A stretch of 64,000 nt of DNA from Roseobacter fucihabitans (GCF_014337925.2 NZ_CP143423.1:2014501-2078500); one strand, 5' to 3'; counted from the stretch's first letter, positions 36,420-46,118 are shown. Translations and numbers: made by a program. The notes: generated from the sequence alone by a model not told the origin.

Positions 36420-37246
36420 GCATCACCTGGCAAGGCGGTGCGCCGCCACCGGCTTCGAAAATCACGTGGTCGGGGTGGATTTTGGTGGCGCTGCGAGGCC
36501 CGGCCTTGGCGTTTCTCCTATTTGGCGGTTTTTTGGTTTTGCTGGCATTGCGTCTCTTCGAACGCCCGCTCTTCGGGCAGGCGCGCCCCGTAACGCCCTT
36601 CATCACCGTTTTTGTCTGTCGCATGGCGCTGTGCATTATCGGGTTGCGGATGCAAAGGGTGGGGCAAGCGATGCAAGCACCCGGTGCGATCGTGGCTAAT
36701 CATGCCAGCTGGCTGGATATCTTCGTACTGAACGCAGGCCAGCCAGTTTATTTCGTGTCTAAATCCGAGGTCGCGCGGTGGCCGGGGATCGGATGGCTTG
36801 CCCGAGCAACAGGGACCGTTTTCATTGAACGATCGCGCAGCAAGGCCAGCGTTCAATCCGATGTTTTGCGCGGCAGACTTGCGGCCGGCCACAGTCTGCT
36901 TTTCTTTCCCGAAGGCACCAGCAGCGATGGGCTACAGGTTTTGCGCTTCAAAAGCGCGTTGTTTGACGCATTGTTTAAAAACACCCTGCGCGATTCCCAG
37001 TATGTTCAGCCGGTGAGCGTCACCTATGACGCGCCGCCCGGCTCAGATCCGCGGTTTTACGGCTGGTGGGGAGATATGGACCTTGGCCCACATCTGCTCA
37101 AAGTGCTCGCGACGCGCAGGGGCGGATACGTCCGTGTGATCTACGCCACACCCCTCAAAATCAGCGCATTTGAGGATCGCAAATCACTGGCAATGGCCTG
37201 CGAGACAGAGGTGCGATCAGCGCATGGCGCGCGCGGGGCGCGGTAA
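36416..37246 (+). CDS. olsA: lyso-ornithine lipid O-acyltransferase OlsA (PlsC family)
   Basis: 276 residues from the ATG at 36416; a longer frame opening at 36035 is a shadow of olsB. One N-terminal membrane segment (residues ~25-48) precedes the PlsC domain, with the catalytic NHASWLD motif (HX4D) and the substrate motif LFFPEGTSSDG. It adds the second acyl chain to lyso-ornithine lipid at the inner membrane. The ATGA overlap with olsB strongly supports the function; a general lyso-phosphatidate acyltransferase role is the alternative. Confidence 0.9.
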   Translation: MSITWQGGAPPPASKITWSGWILVALRGPALAFLLFGGFLVLLALRLFERPLFGQARPVTPFITVFVCRMALCIIGLRMQRVGQAMQAPGAIVANHASWLDIFVLNAGQPVYFVSKSEVARWPGIGWLARATGTVFIERSRSKASVQSDVLRGRLAAGHSLLFFPEGTSSDGLQVLRFKSALFDALFKNTLRDSQYVQPVSVTYDAPPGSDPRFYGWWGDMDLGPHLLKVLATRRGGYVRVIYATPLKISAFEDRKSLAMACETEVRSAHGARGAR

Positions 37247-37255
37247 TCAACCGGC

Positions 37256-37831
37256 TCAATGAAAAAAAGCGCTGTCGGGTACCTGTTCGAGACCATCGCT
37301 ATCGGGACCCCATTCCATCAGCAGACACGCGCTCCCCTTGCGCTGGAAATAGATCGCATCGAGCGTGTAATACCCCGCCTGGGGCACGGTGACCTCCTGT
37401 TCGCCCACGTAACCACAGGCATGAACCCCATCATAAAGCCCAACCTCTTGCTCCCCGATCACGATTTTCAAACCGTCATTGGACAGGAATTCCAAAACAT
37501 AGCTGCCGGACGCAGGAAACTTGATGTATCCGGAAATGGCGGCCGCAATTTTCTCCGAATGCTCGGTGGTGAGGACATTTTCACCGTCTTTCGTGTCCTC
37601 ATAAGACAGCCCCCTGAGCGGCGTGCCGGGCTTTCCCTTTTTCAGCACCCGAGCGGCATCCACCAGGGAGCGACCATGATTGCGAAGCGCGTAGTTGACC
37701 GCCAATCCGGGCGTGAGGTTGCCCGCGCTGGGTTGCGGGTTCGCCGGGGTGAGGGTCAGGGGGGCGGACATCGCCGCGCTTGGCAGCAGCAGCGCGACTG
37801 CGACGCAGGCGGATTTCAAAGTCGTATTCAT
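37256..37831 (-). CDS. secreted PA14-domain protein
   Basis: 191 residues with a signal peptide ending near AMSAPLTLT. The body reads as one PA14 beta-barrel: ISGYIKFPASGSYVLEFLSN, DGLKIVIGEQEV, GYYTLDAIYFQRKGSACLLM and a C-terminal WGPDSDGLEQVP. PA14 domains bind carbohydrates or act as modules in surface enzymes and toxins; alone in a small secreted protein its role is unknown. The DG motif typical of calcium/sugar-binding PA14 loops is present. It converges with olsA, with a 9-base gap. Confidence 0.8.
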   Translation of the reverse strand: MNTTLKSACVAVALLLPSAAMSAPLTLTPANPQPSAGNLTPGLAVNYALRNHGRSLVDAARVLKKGKPGTPLRGLSYEDTKDGENVLTTEHSEKIAAAISGYIKFPASGSYVLEFLSNDGLKIVIGEQEVGLYDGVHACGYVGEQEVTVPQAGYYTLDAIYFQRKGSACLLMEWGPDSDGLEQVPDSAFFH

Positions 37832-38125
37832 GGGGTCTCCCGGTGTTTTTGTTTTTGGCTATCGCGCTCTCTGCGAAACGCTATGGCGTAACGTAAAGCC
37901 CGAAGTCGCCGGGAGACAAGCGTTCCGATCGATTTTGTAGTCACTTCTTGCGTGAAACGCGGCGTTATGGGCTTGCGGGTGTGCTGTGGCTGGCCTATAG
38001 CGCAGGCATTGAAACCCACAGGCGGGGTTTGGGCTTGTGCAGGGAGACATCCTGTCAAGTCCGCCGGTTGGCACCCAAACGGTGTCATGCCCCCGCCGAG
38101 GATAAAACCGGAAAGGTATATCGAC

Positions 38126-38992
38126 ATGGCTCTTCCAGAGTTCACCATGCGCCAATTGCTTGAAGCAGGCGTACACTTCGGCCACCAGACGCAGCGTTGG
38201 AACCCTCGTATGGGTCCGTTCATTTACGGCGCGCGCAATGGCATCCACATCATGGACCTCACACAGACCGTTCCAATGTTGGATCAGGCGTTGCAGGCCA
38301 TTCGTGACACCGTCGCCAAAGGCGGCAGCATCCTGTTTGTGGGCACCAAGCGTCAGGCACAACAGCCCATCGCCGATGCCGCAGAAAAATGCGCACAATA
38401 TTACATGAACCACCGTTGGTTGGGGGGCACGCTGACCAACTGGCAGACGGTTTCCAAATCCATCAACCGCTTGAAAAATATCGACGAGCAATCCGAGAAC
38501 GGTTTTGCGGGCCTGACCAAGAAAGAGCGTCTTGGCATGGAGCGCGATCAGGGCAAATTGCAGGCCTCCTTGGGCGGTATCCGCGAAATGGGCGGTCGTC
38601 CTGACCTGATTTTTGTGATCGACGTGAAAAAAGAAGCGCTGGCGATTGCTGAAGCCAACAAGCTGGGCATTCCGGTTGTGGCCGTGGTCGATACGAATTG
38701 TCCGCCCGATGGCATCGATTATATCATTCCAGGCAATGACGATGCGGCGCGTGCCATCACGCTTTATTGCGATCTGGCAGCGCGTGCAGCGCTTGACGGG
38801 ATGAGCGCACAATTGGGCGCAGCCGGTGTGGACATCGGCGCCATGGAAGAAGCCCCCGAAGAGGAGGCCGTTTCTGAGGGCGTAGAAGTCGGCAGTGCGT
38901 CAATTGAGACAGTTTCGAACGATGCAATGGCCAAAGAAGCCCCGCTCGATATCGAATCCAAACAAGAGACAGTTGCCAAAGCCGAAGGCTGA
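38126..38992 (+). CDS. rpsB: ribosomal protein S2
   Basis: 288 residues from the ATG at 38126. [20 protein letters not shown] and the [20 protein letters not shown] segments are canonical S2, with [16 protein letters not shown] and [12 protein letters not shown] further on. The last ~45 residues form an acidic alphaproteobacterial tail. S2 binds the 30S subunit between head and body. A longer open frame from 37952 runs through the leader and is not the start. The 294-base upstream gap presumably holds the promoter and leader. tsf follows after 99 bases. Confidence 0.96.
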   Translation: MALPEFTMRQLLEAGVHFGHQTQRWNPRMGPFIYGARNGIHIMDLTQTVPMLDQALQAIRDTVAKGGSILFVGTKRQAQQPIADAAEKCAQYYMNHRWLGGTLTNWQTVSKSINRLKNIDEQSENGFAGLTKKERLGMERDQGKLQASLGGIREMGGRPDLIFVIDVKKEALAIAEANKLGIPVVAVVDTNCPPDGIDYIIPGNDDAARAITLYCDLAARAALDGMSAQLGAAGVDIGAMEEAPEEEAVSEGVEVGSASIETVSNDAMAKEAPLDIESKQETVAKAEG

Positions 38993-39091
38993 GGCCGGTC
39001 ACGGCTTTGACGTATGGGGCAGGGGTAACCTGCCCCAACCCTAGTATTCCAGCGCGCCTTGCGCTCTATGATTCCCAAAGGAGAGCCTCAG

Positions 39092-39967
39092 ATGGCAGTT
39101 ACAGCATCTATGGTCAAAGAACTGCGCGACACCACCGGTGCGGGCATGATGGACGCGAAAAAAGCGTTGACGGAAAATGATGGCGATATGGAAGCGGCGA
39201 TCGATTGGCTGCGCACCAAAGGTCTGGCCAAAGCGGCCAAGAAATCCGGCCGCACGGCAGCAGAAGGTCTGGTCGCGGTCAAGGTCGAGGGCGGTCACGG
39301 CGTTGCCGTGGAAGTGAACTCAGAGACGGACTTTGTGGGCAAAAACGCCGACTTCCAGAAAATGGTGGCAGGCATTGCTGATGTTGCGCTGACGGTTGGT
39401 GACGTTGACGCGCTCAAAGCTTCCGATATGAACGGCAAAACCGTTGAGCAGACCGTGACCGATGCGGTTGCGGTCATCGGCGAAAACATGTCGGTGCGCC
39501 GGATGTCGACCATTGATGGCGATGTCGTCGTGTCTTATTTGCATAACGCTGCGGCACCTGGAATGGGCAAAATTGGCGTGCTGGTCGCAATGACCGGTGG
39601 CGATGAAGTCTTCGGCAAACAGGTCGCGATGCATATCGCCGCGGTGAATCCTGCGTCCCTGTCTGAGGCGGATCTGGACCCAGAGGTCGTCGAGAAAGAG
39701 AAACAGGTCCAGATGGATATTGCGCGAGAAAGCGGCAAGCCAGAGCAGGTCATCGAAAAGATGATTGTGGGTCGCATGAAAAAATACATGTCTGAGGTCA
39801 CATTGCTCAATCAATCCTTCGTCGTGAACCCGGACCTCACGGTCGGTGACGCCGCCAAAGAAGCCGGCGCAACGATTTCCGGTTTTGTTCGCCTCGAAGT
39901 GGGTGAGGGCATCGAAGTGATCAAGGAAGACTTTGCCGCAGAAGTTGCCAAGGCTGTCAAAGGCTGA
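39092..39967 (+). CDS. tsf: elongation factor Ts
   Basis: 291 residues from the ATG at 39092, which has an AAAGGAGAG ribosome site. The opening [20 protein letters not shown] and the SETDFVGKN motif are diagnostic. EF-Ts recycles EF-Tu by exchanging GDP for GTP. It follows rpsB as in most bacteria and is ended by a clear terminator 25 bases later. Confidence 0.97.
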   Translation: MAVTASMVKELRDTTGAGMMDAKKALTENDGDMEAAIDWLRTKGLAKAAKKSGRTAAEGLVAVKVEGGHGVAVEVNSETDFVGKNADFQKMVAGIADVALTVGDVDALKASDMNGKTVEQTVTDAVAVIGENMSVRRMSTIDGDVVVSYLHNAAAPGMGKIGVLVAMTGGDEVFGKQVAMHIAAVNPASLSEADLDPEVVEKEKQVQMDIARESGKPEQVIEKMIVGRMKKYMSEVTLLNQSFVVNPDLTVGDAAKEAGATISGFVRLEVGEGIEVIKEDFAAEVAKAVKG

Positions 39968-39992
39968 TCATGACCTGACTGTCATTGACGTA

Positions 39993-40018
39993 AAGGGCGC
40001 AGAGATGCGCCCTTTTTT
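39993..40018 (+). terminator. factor-independent terminator of rpsB-tsf
   Basis: AAGGGCGC (39993-40000) pairs with GCGCCCTT (40007-40014), loop AGAGAT, followed by a run of T to 40018. This is a textbook terminator. Confidence 0.92.
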
Positions 40019-40096
40019 GTGCATGGTTTCGCGAATAAACGGATGAAATTCTTCGTTTGTGCCGGCCCTGCTCAAGGTTGGGCCGCCGTGACAGTT

Positions 40097-40543
40097 TTAC
40101 GTTTTCTGATCCGAAACATGCGCCAACATCGCATCAAGTGCCATGATGTACCCACGCGCGCCAAAGCCACAGATTATTCCAATCGCCACCTTTGCGATGT
40201 AGGAGACATGACGAAAATCTTCGCGCGCATGCACGTTGCTGAGGTGCAATTCGATGGCCGGTAAATCGACCGATGCGATGGCATCCATGAGCGCAATGGA
40301 GCTATGGGTATAAGCCCCGGCATTCAGGACAATTCCATCATGAACCCCACGCGCTGCGTGAATTTGATCAATCAGATGACCTTCGTGGTTAGATTGTCCA
40401 AACGCGACCCCGCACCCCGTATCAGCGGCCCAACCTGCGCAGAGCTTCTCGATATCCGCGAGGGTCGTCGTACCATAAACCTCAGGTTGCCGCGTTCCGA
40501 GCAAGTTCAGGTTTGGTCCGTTGAGAACAAGAATAGAGGTCAT
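40097..40543 (-). CDS. aroQ: type II 3-dehydroquinate dehydratase
   Basis: 148 residues, the normal type II length. ILVLNGPNLNLLGTRQPEVY contains the catalytic Arg and Tyr loop, then SNHEGHLIDQIH, NAGAYTHSSIALMDA and HLSNVHAREDFRHVS, which complete the active site. It dehydrates 3-dehydroquinate to 3-dehydroshikimate in the shikimate pathway. It is convergent with tsf. A DAHP synthase for the first step of the same pathway lies elsewhere in the window (57591-58961). Confidence 0.95.
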   Translation of the reverse strand: MTSILVLNGPNLNLLGTRQPEVYGTTTLADIEKLCAGWAADTGCGVAFGQSNHEGHLIDQIHAARGVHDGIVLNAGAYTHSSIALMDAIASVDLPAIELHLSNVHAREDFRHVSYIAKVAIGIICGFGARGYIMALDAMLAHVSDQKT

Positions 40544-40948
40544 AGGTCGCTCACTTTCACTGAGTTAGCTTCCATAGACCGATGGTAGGACAGCTGTCCA
40601 GAGCCGTGCCCGCCAATTTCTTGGGGTGCCAAAAACGGGGTCCGCAAATTTAATGTACCGATTGTACGGATCGGTACCGCATTGACGCTTTTTTGGTGGT
40701 GAACTTGGGCTGCATAAGAAGCAAAGCGGGCGTCGGATGTTGCAAAAGCATCCAAACTGTCAAAGCCAACCCAAAAATTTCCCTGTTCGTTTTGAGGGAA
40801 AGCAATCAGGCGCATAAGAAAAGTCAAAACGCATGATATCCGAGGACATATTGAGATCCGCGAAAAACACACCGCCACTCTTGAGGTCACGGACGCTCAG
40901 ACCAAAAAATGCTCCGGAACAGACGCCACCTATCCAGTAGTCTGCTTT
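40544..40948 (-). other. 405-base gap upstream of aroQ with a doubtful minus-strand ORF
   Basis: A 116-codon frame (40540-40890) ends with an ATGA overlap onto aroQ, which is suggestive, but it has no ribosome site at its possible starts, unnatural codon use and no family resemblance. The sequence is A/T-richer than the neighbours. I treat it as non-coding leader or a decayed gene; the aroQ promoter must lie here. Confidence 0.35.
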
Positions 40949-41518
40949 TTAGCGACCCCAGGTGCGGACGACACCGCAATCCATATGCACAAAATTTGAC
41001 CGGGAGTATTTACCAACTCCGCCGCCCTTGCAGGCCTGCGCGGCCCGTGCGACCTGCGACACAGAACGGCTGGCAAGGCGCAAATCCGCAGCCTGACCTT
41101 TCACGTGAAGGGAGTTTTTTGCAACGCCCCGGCTGCGGCTTCGCAGCATTGCATTTGTCTGTGGGCTGCGATAGCCAGACAGCAACATGTAGGGCTCGCT
41201 CGCATCCAGAAGGTTATGTGCCGCCGACATGATATCGATCGTGCGCAAGTCCATGGACTTAACACCGTCGGTCCGCCAGTCTCGCATGAAGTGATTGATT
41301 TCCCTCACAGCTTCGGGGACATACTTCCCTTCGATCCAGTAAATCATGTCAATGCGTTCACCGGTTCTGCCGGAATACATCCGGATCCGCCGAATGTCGC
41401 CACCCCCGCGCAAGAAGCCTGCCGCGTTCGAGAGAGTTGGTGCTGCCGTTAGTGCCGTCGCCGCAAATGCACCCAAAAGTGCACGGCGGGACATACTCGT
41501 TGAGCTGTCAATCGTCAT
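40949..41518 (-). CDS. DUF882 murein endopeptidase-like protein (peptidase M15 superfamily), Tat-exported
   Basis: 189 residues from the ATG at 41518. The N-terminus MSRRALLGAFAATALTAAP is a twin-arginine signal. The M15-type zinc site is visible as SLHVKGQAADLR (S-x-H-x6-D) and NFVHMDCG (H-x-D), with SGYRSPQTNAML upstream. Relatives of this type (YcbK/MepK) cleave peptidoglycan cross-links, in E. coli those made by L,D-transpeptidases. It is divergent from an L,D-transpeptidase gene (41820), so the pair could balance 3-3 cross-link making and cutting. That functional pairing is inference. Confidence 0.88.
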   Translation of the reverse strand: MTIDSSTSMSRRALLGAFAATALTAAPTLSNAAGFLRGGGDIRRIRMYSGRTGERIDMIYWIEGKYVPEAVREINHFMRDWRTDGVKSMDLRTIDIMSAAHNLLDASEPYMLLSGYRSPQTNAMLRSRSRGVAKNSLHVKGQAADLRLASRSVSQVARAAQACKGGGVGKYSRSNFVHMDCGVVRTWGR

Positions 41519-41819
41519 TTGGTTTTCGCCCCGTAATCTGCCTTTGCTCGTGATGTTACACGAGGGTGTCATCTCTTCCCCAGACGCAACATGGTTATTT
41601 CATACCGGCGATTGTTAACCAAGTCCTGAAAATGGACGAGGTTAATTAGGCGCAATTTTAGGCAAAATATCGCCAATGGGACGTATTGCGCCATCATGCG
41701 GGTTGGGCCGATGCGTGGTTGCATCAATCCGGGCTTTCTTTGCGTCACAGTCAAAATGTTATTGGACAGGCGCATTTGGGCAGGCCAAAACCGTTGGAAG
41801 ATTTAAAAATGGGGTCTTC

Positions 41820-43433
41820 ATGTTGGTTTTTGGTGTGCACAATCGGTTGCGTTTTGAAATGCTCGCGGCGGCGGTGTTTTTCCTGTCTTGTCTGATCGCA
41901 GCGCCCGCCGTGGGAGCGCAGGATGTTGCGTTCAAACAGGCGGTGGCAGAAGCCGCAGCGCGCGATCAGGATATTGCGGCCTTCTACCAGGCCAATGCAT
42001 ATGACGGGATTTGGACCGGAAGTGGGCGCGACCGAGCCCGGCGTGCGGCTTTGATTGAGGCGCTGGATGCGGCATCGACCCACGGGTTGCCTGCCGCACG
42101 CTATGACTTGCCCGGCTTGCAGGCCAAAATGAAAGCCGCACGCAGCGCGCGCGACCTTGGTCTTGTCGAGGTCGAAATGTCGCGTGTGTTTTTGAAATAT
42201 GCGCGTGACATCCAGACCGGCGTGCTGGTGCCGGGACGTGTGGATGATGCAATTGTCCGCCAGGTGCCCTATCGTGACCGCGGGTCCTATTTGGTGAATT
42301 TCGTGAAGTCCTCTCCAAAGGGTTTCTTTCGCGCATTGGCCCCGACAACCCCCGAATACGCTGGTTTGATGAAAGAGAAGCTGCGCCTTGAAGGGGTCTT
42401 GGCGCAGGGCGGATGGGGTCAGACGGCACCGTCGCAAACCCTTAAACCGGGCGCAACGGGCGCGGCGGTCGTAGCATTGCGCGACCGATTGGTGCGCATG
42501 GGGTATATGAAACGCAATCCCGGTCAGACCTATGACGCTACGATGACGGCGGCGGTGCAGCGCTTTCAGCGCGATCACGGATTGGCGCAGGACGGTGTTG
42601 CCGGACCTGGCACGCTGCGCGAGGTGAATACATCGATGCAGGCGCGATTGCAGTCCGTGATTGTGGCGATGGAGCGCGAACGCTGGCTCAACCAGGAGCG
42701 CGGCGCGCGCCACATTGAGGTCAACCTGACGGATTTTTCGGCCAAGATTATCGACAATGGCAAGGTGACATTCCAGACGCGTTCGGTCATCGGGCATCGC
42801 GAAGCGGCGCGTCAATCGCCGGAGTTTTCGGATGTTATGGAATTCATGGTGATCAATCCAAGCTGGTACGTGCCGCGCTCCATTGTGACCAAGGAGTACC
42901 TGCCGGAGTTGCAAAAGGACCCCAACGCGGTGAATCACATTGAGATCACCGACCGGCAGGGCCGCCAGATTGACCGTGCCGCCGTTGATTTCACCCAATT
43001 CACCGCGCGCACCTTCCCCTTTGCCATGCGCCAGCCGCCCAGCCGCGGAAATGCGCTGGGTCTGGTGAAATTCATGTTCCCCAACCGGCATAATATTTAT
43101 CTGCATGACACACCGGCCAAGAGCCTGTTTGCACGTGAAACCCGCGCCTATAGCCACGGGTGTATCCGTCTGGCGGACCCCTTTGATTTCGCCTATGCGC
43201 TGCTGGCCAAACAAACCAACGACCCGGAAGGGTTGTTTCAGGCCAAGCTGGCAACCGGTAAGGAGCAGCAGGTGAACCTCAAAGAGCCGGTGCCGGTGCA
43301 TATCATCTACCGCACGGCTTTTGTGGACCCCAAGGGCAAGGTCGAGTTCCGCCGCGACGTCTATGGCCGGGACGGGCGGATTTGGGACGCTCTGTCCAAA
43401 GCAGGGGTGGTCTTGCAGGCGGTTCAAGGGTAA
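41820..43433 (+). CDS. L,D-transpeptidase (YcbB/LdtD type) with peptidoglycan-binding domain
   Basis: 537 residues from the ATG at 41820. A signal segment (about residues 1-34, ending AVGAQD) is followed by a helical domain. A PG_binding_1 motif lies at about residues 205-265 (LRDRLVRMGYMKRNPGQTYD and FQRDHGLAQDGVAGPGT). The YkuD catalytic domain ends in SHGCIRLADP, containing the nucleophile Cys. These enzymes form 3-3 cross-links in periplasmic peptidoglycan. Length and domain order fit the YcbB group. It is divergent from the DUF882 gene and followed by lpxD after 33 bases. Confidence 0.92.
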   Translation: MLVFGVHNRLRFEMLAAAVFFLSCLIAAPAVGAQDVAFKQAVAEAAARDQDIAAFYQANAYDGIWTGSGRDRARRAALIEALDAASTHGLPAARYDLPGLQAKMKAARSARDLGLVEVEMSRVFLKYARDIQTGVLVPGRVDDAIVRQVPYRDRGSYLVNFVKSSPKGFFRALAPTTPEYAGLMKEKLRLEGVLAQGGWGQTAPSQTLKPGATGAAVVALRDRLVRMGYMKRNPGQTYDATMTAAVQRFQRDHGLAQDGVAGPGTLREVNTSMQARLQSVIVAMERERWLNQERGARHIEVNLTDFSAKIIDNGKVTFQTRSVIGHREAARQSPEFSDVMEFMVINPSWYVPRSIVTKEYLPELQKDPNAVNHIEITDRQGRQIDRAAVDFTQFTARTFPFAMRQPPSRGNALGLVKFMFPNRHNIYLHDTPAKSLFARETRAYSHGCIRLADPFDFAYALLAKQTNDPEGLFQAKLATGKEQQVNLKEPVPVHIIYRTAFVDPKGKVEFRRDVYGRDGRIWDALSKAGVVLQAVQG

Positions 43434-43466
43434 CTCTTCACGCGAAACAGCGTGAGGGCCATTGCT

Positions 43467-44567
43467 ATGGCAGGGACGAGCTTTACCGTCGCAGATATTG
43501 CCGCATCGCTTGAGGCGGATGCCTTTGGGGATCTGTCGCTACGCATCATGCGGGTATGCGAGCCAAAAGACGCAGGGCGCGACGATCTGGCGATTGCGAC
43601 CAATAAGAGCTACGCCGAGGATTTGAGCGCGGGGCAGGCGCGCGCAGCACTCTTGTGGCAAGGGGCTGATTGGGAAGCACTTGGCCTGAAGGCGGCGATC
43701 ATTCCCAGACGCCCACGCTATGCGATGTCCTCGCTGACGCAACTGATGGACGCGGGGCAGGGGTTTGGCACCGGCATCCATCCCAGTGCCGTGATCGACC
43801 CAAGCGCCAGCATTGCGGAGGGCGTTACGATCGGACCCCTCACCGTCATCGCAGCCGGAGCGCAGATCGGCGCAGGCAGCGTGATCGGCCCGCAGTGTTT
43901 TATCGGCTGGAACGCCCATATCGGCAAAAACGCCTCTCTGCGCGAAGCGGTGTCAATTGGCGCGCGCGTGACCATCGGCGCGGGTTTCATCGCACAGCCC
44001 GGTGCGCGGATTGGCGGGGATGGGTTCTCCTTTACCACACCCGACGCATCCGGCGTCGAGGCCGCGCGTGAAACCCTTGGCGATCAAAAAGACACCACCG
44101 CGCAATCCTGGCGACGTATCCATTCGCTGGGCGCGGTCACCATCGGCGATGACGTTGAGGTGGGGGCAAATGCCACCATCGATTATGGCACCATTCGGGA
44201 TACGAAAATCGGGGATCGCACCAAAATCGACAACCTCGTGCACATCGGCCATAATTGCATCATTGGCGATGACTGCCTGATCTGCGGCCAGGTCGGGATC
44301 GCCGGGTCGGTCAATGTCGGCAATAACGTCGTGCTTGGGGGCCAGGTCGGCGTCAGCGACAACATATTCATCGGCGACGGTGTCATCGCGGGCGGTGCGA
44401 GCAAGATCTTCTCTAACGTGCCTGCGGGGCGCACTATTCTGGGCTCACCGGCGACCAAGATGGAAACTCAGATGGAGAGTTACAAGGCAATGCGGCGCCT
44501 GCCACGAATGATGCGCGATGTCGCAGCCTTGAAAAGGGTGGTTTTCAAAACCGGTTCGGATGACTAA
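43467..44567 (+). CDS. lpxD: UDP-3-O-acylglucosamine N-acyltransferase LpxD
   Basis: About 366 residues. The ATG at 43467 has GAGGG upstream and is preferred to the GTG at 43452. An N-terminal uridine-binding domain (to ~residue 100) is followed by a long left-handed beta-helix with many hexapeptide repeats (IDPSASIAEGVTIGPLTVIA, VHIGHNCIIGDDCLICGQVG) including the catalytic His in IGHN. A C-terminal helix (LPRMMRDVAALKRVV) ends it. LpxD adds the N-linked 3-hydroxyacyl chain in lipid A synthesis. Here it stands apart from the usual bamA-lpxD-fabZ-lpxA set and is followed by an ACP and a ketosynthase. Confidence 0.9.
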   Translation: MAGTSFTVADIAASLEADAFGDLSLRIMRVCEPKDAGRDDLAIATNKSYAEDLSAGQARAALLWQGADWEALGLKAAIIPRRPRYAMSSLTQLMDAGQGFGTGIHPSAVIDPSASIAEGVTIGPLTVIAAGAQIGAGSVIGPQCFIGWNAHIGKNASLREAVSIGARVTIGAGFIAQPGARIGGDGFSFTTPDASGVEAARETLGDQKDTTAQSWRRIHSLGAVTIGDDVEVGANATIDYGTIRDTKIGDRTKIDNLVHIGHNCIIGDDCLICGQVGIAGSVNVGNNVVLGGQVGVSDNIFIGDGVIAGGASKIFSNVPAGRTILGSPATKMETQMESYKAMRRLPRMMRDVAALKRVVFKTGSDD

Positions 44568-44599
44568 ATCGCCATCATGTGAATAAAGGGGCGGGACAG

Positions 44600-44857
44600 A
44601 TGAGCATCAAAGACAAAGTGATCGCCATTATCGCCGAACAAGCGGTACTGGAACCGTCCGACGTCACACTGGACTCCACATTGGAAGATCTGGGGATCGA
44701 CAGTATGGGTTTGGTGGAGAGCATCTTCGCGATAGAGGAGGCATTCGACATCACCATCCCGTTTAATGCGAATGCGCCGACGGAGTCCGATTTCGATATT
44801 TCCAGCGTCGCCACGATTATCGCTGGAATTGAACGCCTGCAAAAAGAACACCGGTGA
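44600..44857 (+). CDS. acyl carrier protein (possibly for lipid A acyl chains)
   Basis: 85 residues from the ATG at 44600; a GTG at 44579 is in frame but lacks a ribosome site. The phosphopantetheine-attachment motif is LGIDSMGLVESIFAIEE (Ser near residue 36). It is distinct from the housekeeping AcpP type, being closer to specialised ACPs. Position between lpxD and a ketosynthase suggests it carries hydroxy- or long-chain acyl groups for lipid A, like AcpXL in rhizobia, but that is inference. The next gene begins 7 bases later. Confidence 0.82.
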   Translation: MSIKDKVIAIIAEQAVLEPSDVTLDSTLEDLGIDSMGLVESIFAIEEAFDITIPFNANAPTESDFDISSVATIIAGIERLQKEHR

Positions 44858-44864
44858 GCGGCCA

Positions 44865-46073
44865 ATGAAAACCGTCGTGATCACCGGTGCAGGCACCATC
44901 AACGCGCTTGGGCTTGATGTTCCCACGACCATGGCCGCGATGCAGGCCGGGACCTGCGGGATCGGTCCGCTGGCGATCCGGGACGTCGAGCGCCTGTCGA
45001 TCCAGATCGGCGGGCAGGTGCGCGGTTTTGAGGCCGAAGGGCGGTATAACCGCCAGCAAATGTCGCTTTATGATCGCTTTACGCAATTCACGCTGGCCGC
45101 CGCCAAAGAGGCCATCGAACAATCCGGGCTGGTGTTCAGCGGTGAACTGGCCGCGAAATCCGGCGTGGTTTTGGGCACCGCAGGGGGCGGGGTCAGTACG
45201 TGGGATGACAATTACCGTTCGGTCTATGAGGATGGCAAAAACCGCGTGCACCCCTTTGTGGTGCCCAAGCTGATGAACAACGCGGCGGCTTCCCATGTCA
45301 GCATGGAGTATAACCTCAAGGGACCATCCTTTACGGTCTCAACCGCCTGCGCTTCCTCCAATCACGCAATGGCACAAGCGTTTTCCATGGTTCGCTCGGG
45401 GATGGCCCCGGTCATGGTGACGGGCGGATCGGAATCCATGTTATGCTTTGGTGGGGTCAAGGCCTGGGAAGGGTTGCGCGTCATGTCGCGAGACGCGTGC
45501 CGCCCGTTTTCCGCCAATCGCAACGGTATGGTGCAGGGCGAGGGCGCGGGCATTTTTGTGTTTGAGGAGCTTGAACATGCGCGCGCGCGGGGGGCTGAGA
45601 TCCTGTGCGAAGTGGCCGGGTTTGCCATGTCCTCAGATGCCAGTGACATCGTGATGCCGTCAAAAAACGGCGCGGCGCGGGCCATGGCGGGAGCGTTGCA
45701 AGACGCCGGGGTAAACCGCGACGAGATCGGATATATCAATGCCCATGGCACCGGCACGGCTGCAAATGACAAAACCGAATGCGCCGCCGTGGCGGATGTG
45801 TTCGGCCCGCATGCGGATCAGCTGATGATCAGTTCGACCAAATCAATGCACGGACATTTGATCGGGGGGACCGGGGCGGTGGAACTGCTGGCGTGTATCA
45901 TGGCACTGCGCGATGGGGTCATCGCGCCGACCATTGGCTATGAAGAACCAGACCCGGAATGCGCACTGGATGTGGTGCCCAATACCGCGCGCGCCGCGCA
46001 GGTGGATGTGGCGCTGTCCAACGCCTTTGCCTTTGGCGGCATGAACGCTGTTCTGGCGTTGCGTCGGATTTAG
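44865..46073 (+). CDS. beta-ketoacyl-ACP synthase (FabF-like)
   Basis: 402 residues from the ATG at 44865. The catalytic triad of KAS II-type enzymes is complete: Cys in TVSTACASSNHAM, His in NAHGTGTAANDKT, and His in STKSMHGHLIGGTGA. It condenses malonyl-ACP with acyl-ACP to lengthen fatty chains. The dedicated ACP seven bases upstream and lpxD before it suggest an elongation unit for lipid A acyl chains. It is convergent with the IalB-like gene, 45 bases between stops. Confidence 0.9.
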   Translation: MKTVVITGAGTINALGLDVPTTMAAMQAGTCGIGPLAIRDVERLSIQIGGQVRGFEAEGRYNRQQMSLYDRFTQFTLAAAKEAIEQSGLVFSGELAAKSGVVLGTAGGGVSTWDDNYRSVYEDGKNRVHPFVVPKLMNNAAASHVSMEYNLKGPSFTVSTACASSNHAMAQAFSMVRSGMAPVMVTGGSESMLCFGGVKAWEGLRVMSRDACRPFSANRNGMVQGEGAGIFVFEELEHARARGAEILCEVAGFAMSSDASDIVMPSKNGAARAMAGALQDAGVNRDEIGYINAHGTGTAANDKTECAAVADVFGPHADQLMISSTKSMHGHLIGGTGAVELLACIMALRDGVIAPTIGYEEPDPECALDVVPNTARAAQVDVALSNAFAFGGMNAVLALRRI

Positions 46074-46118
46074 CAGCCACGCGTTATGAAAGGCGAGCCG
46101 GTCGTTCGCGCGGCGGCG

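Noticed and set aside
40540-40890. 116-residue minus-strand protein coupled to aroQ
   Set aside because: The ATGA overlap is suggestive, but no ribosome site, atypical composition and no family resemblance; treated as leader DNA.
41751-43427. 558-codon open frame on the minus strand opposite the L,D-transpeptidase gene
   Set aside because: It is the antisense shadow of a well-supported gene; its translation is rich in His/Arg/Gln with no family features or ribosome site.
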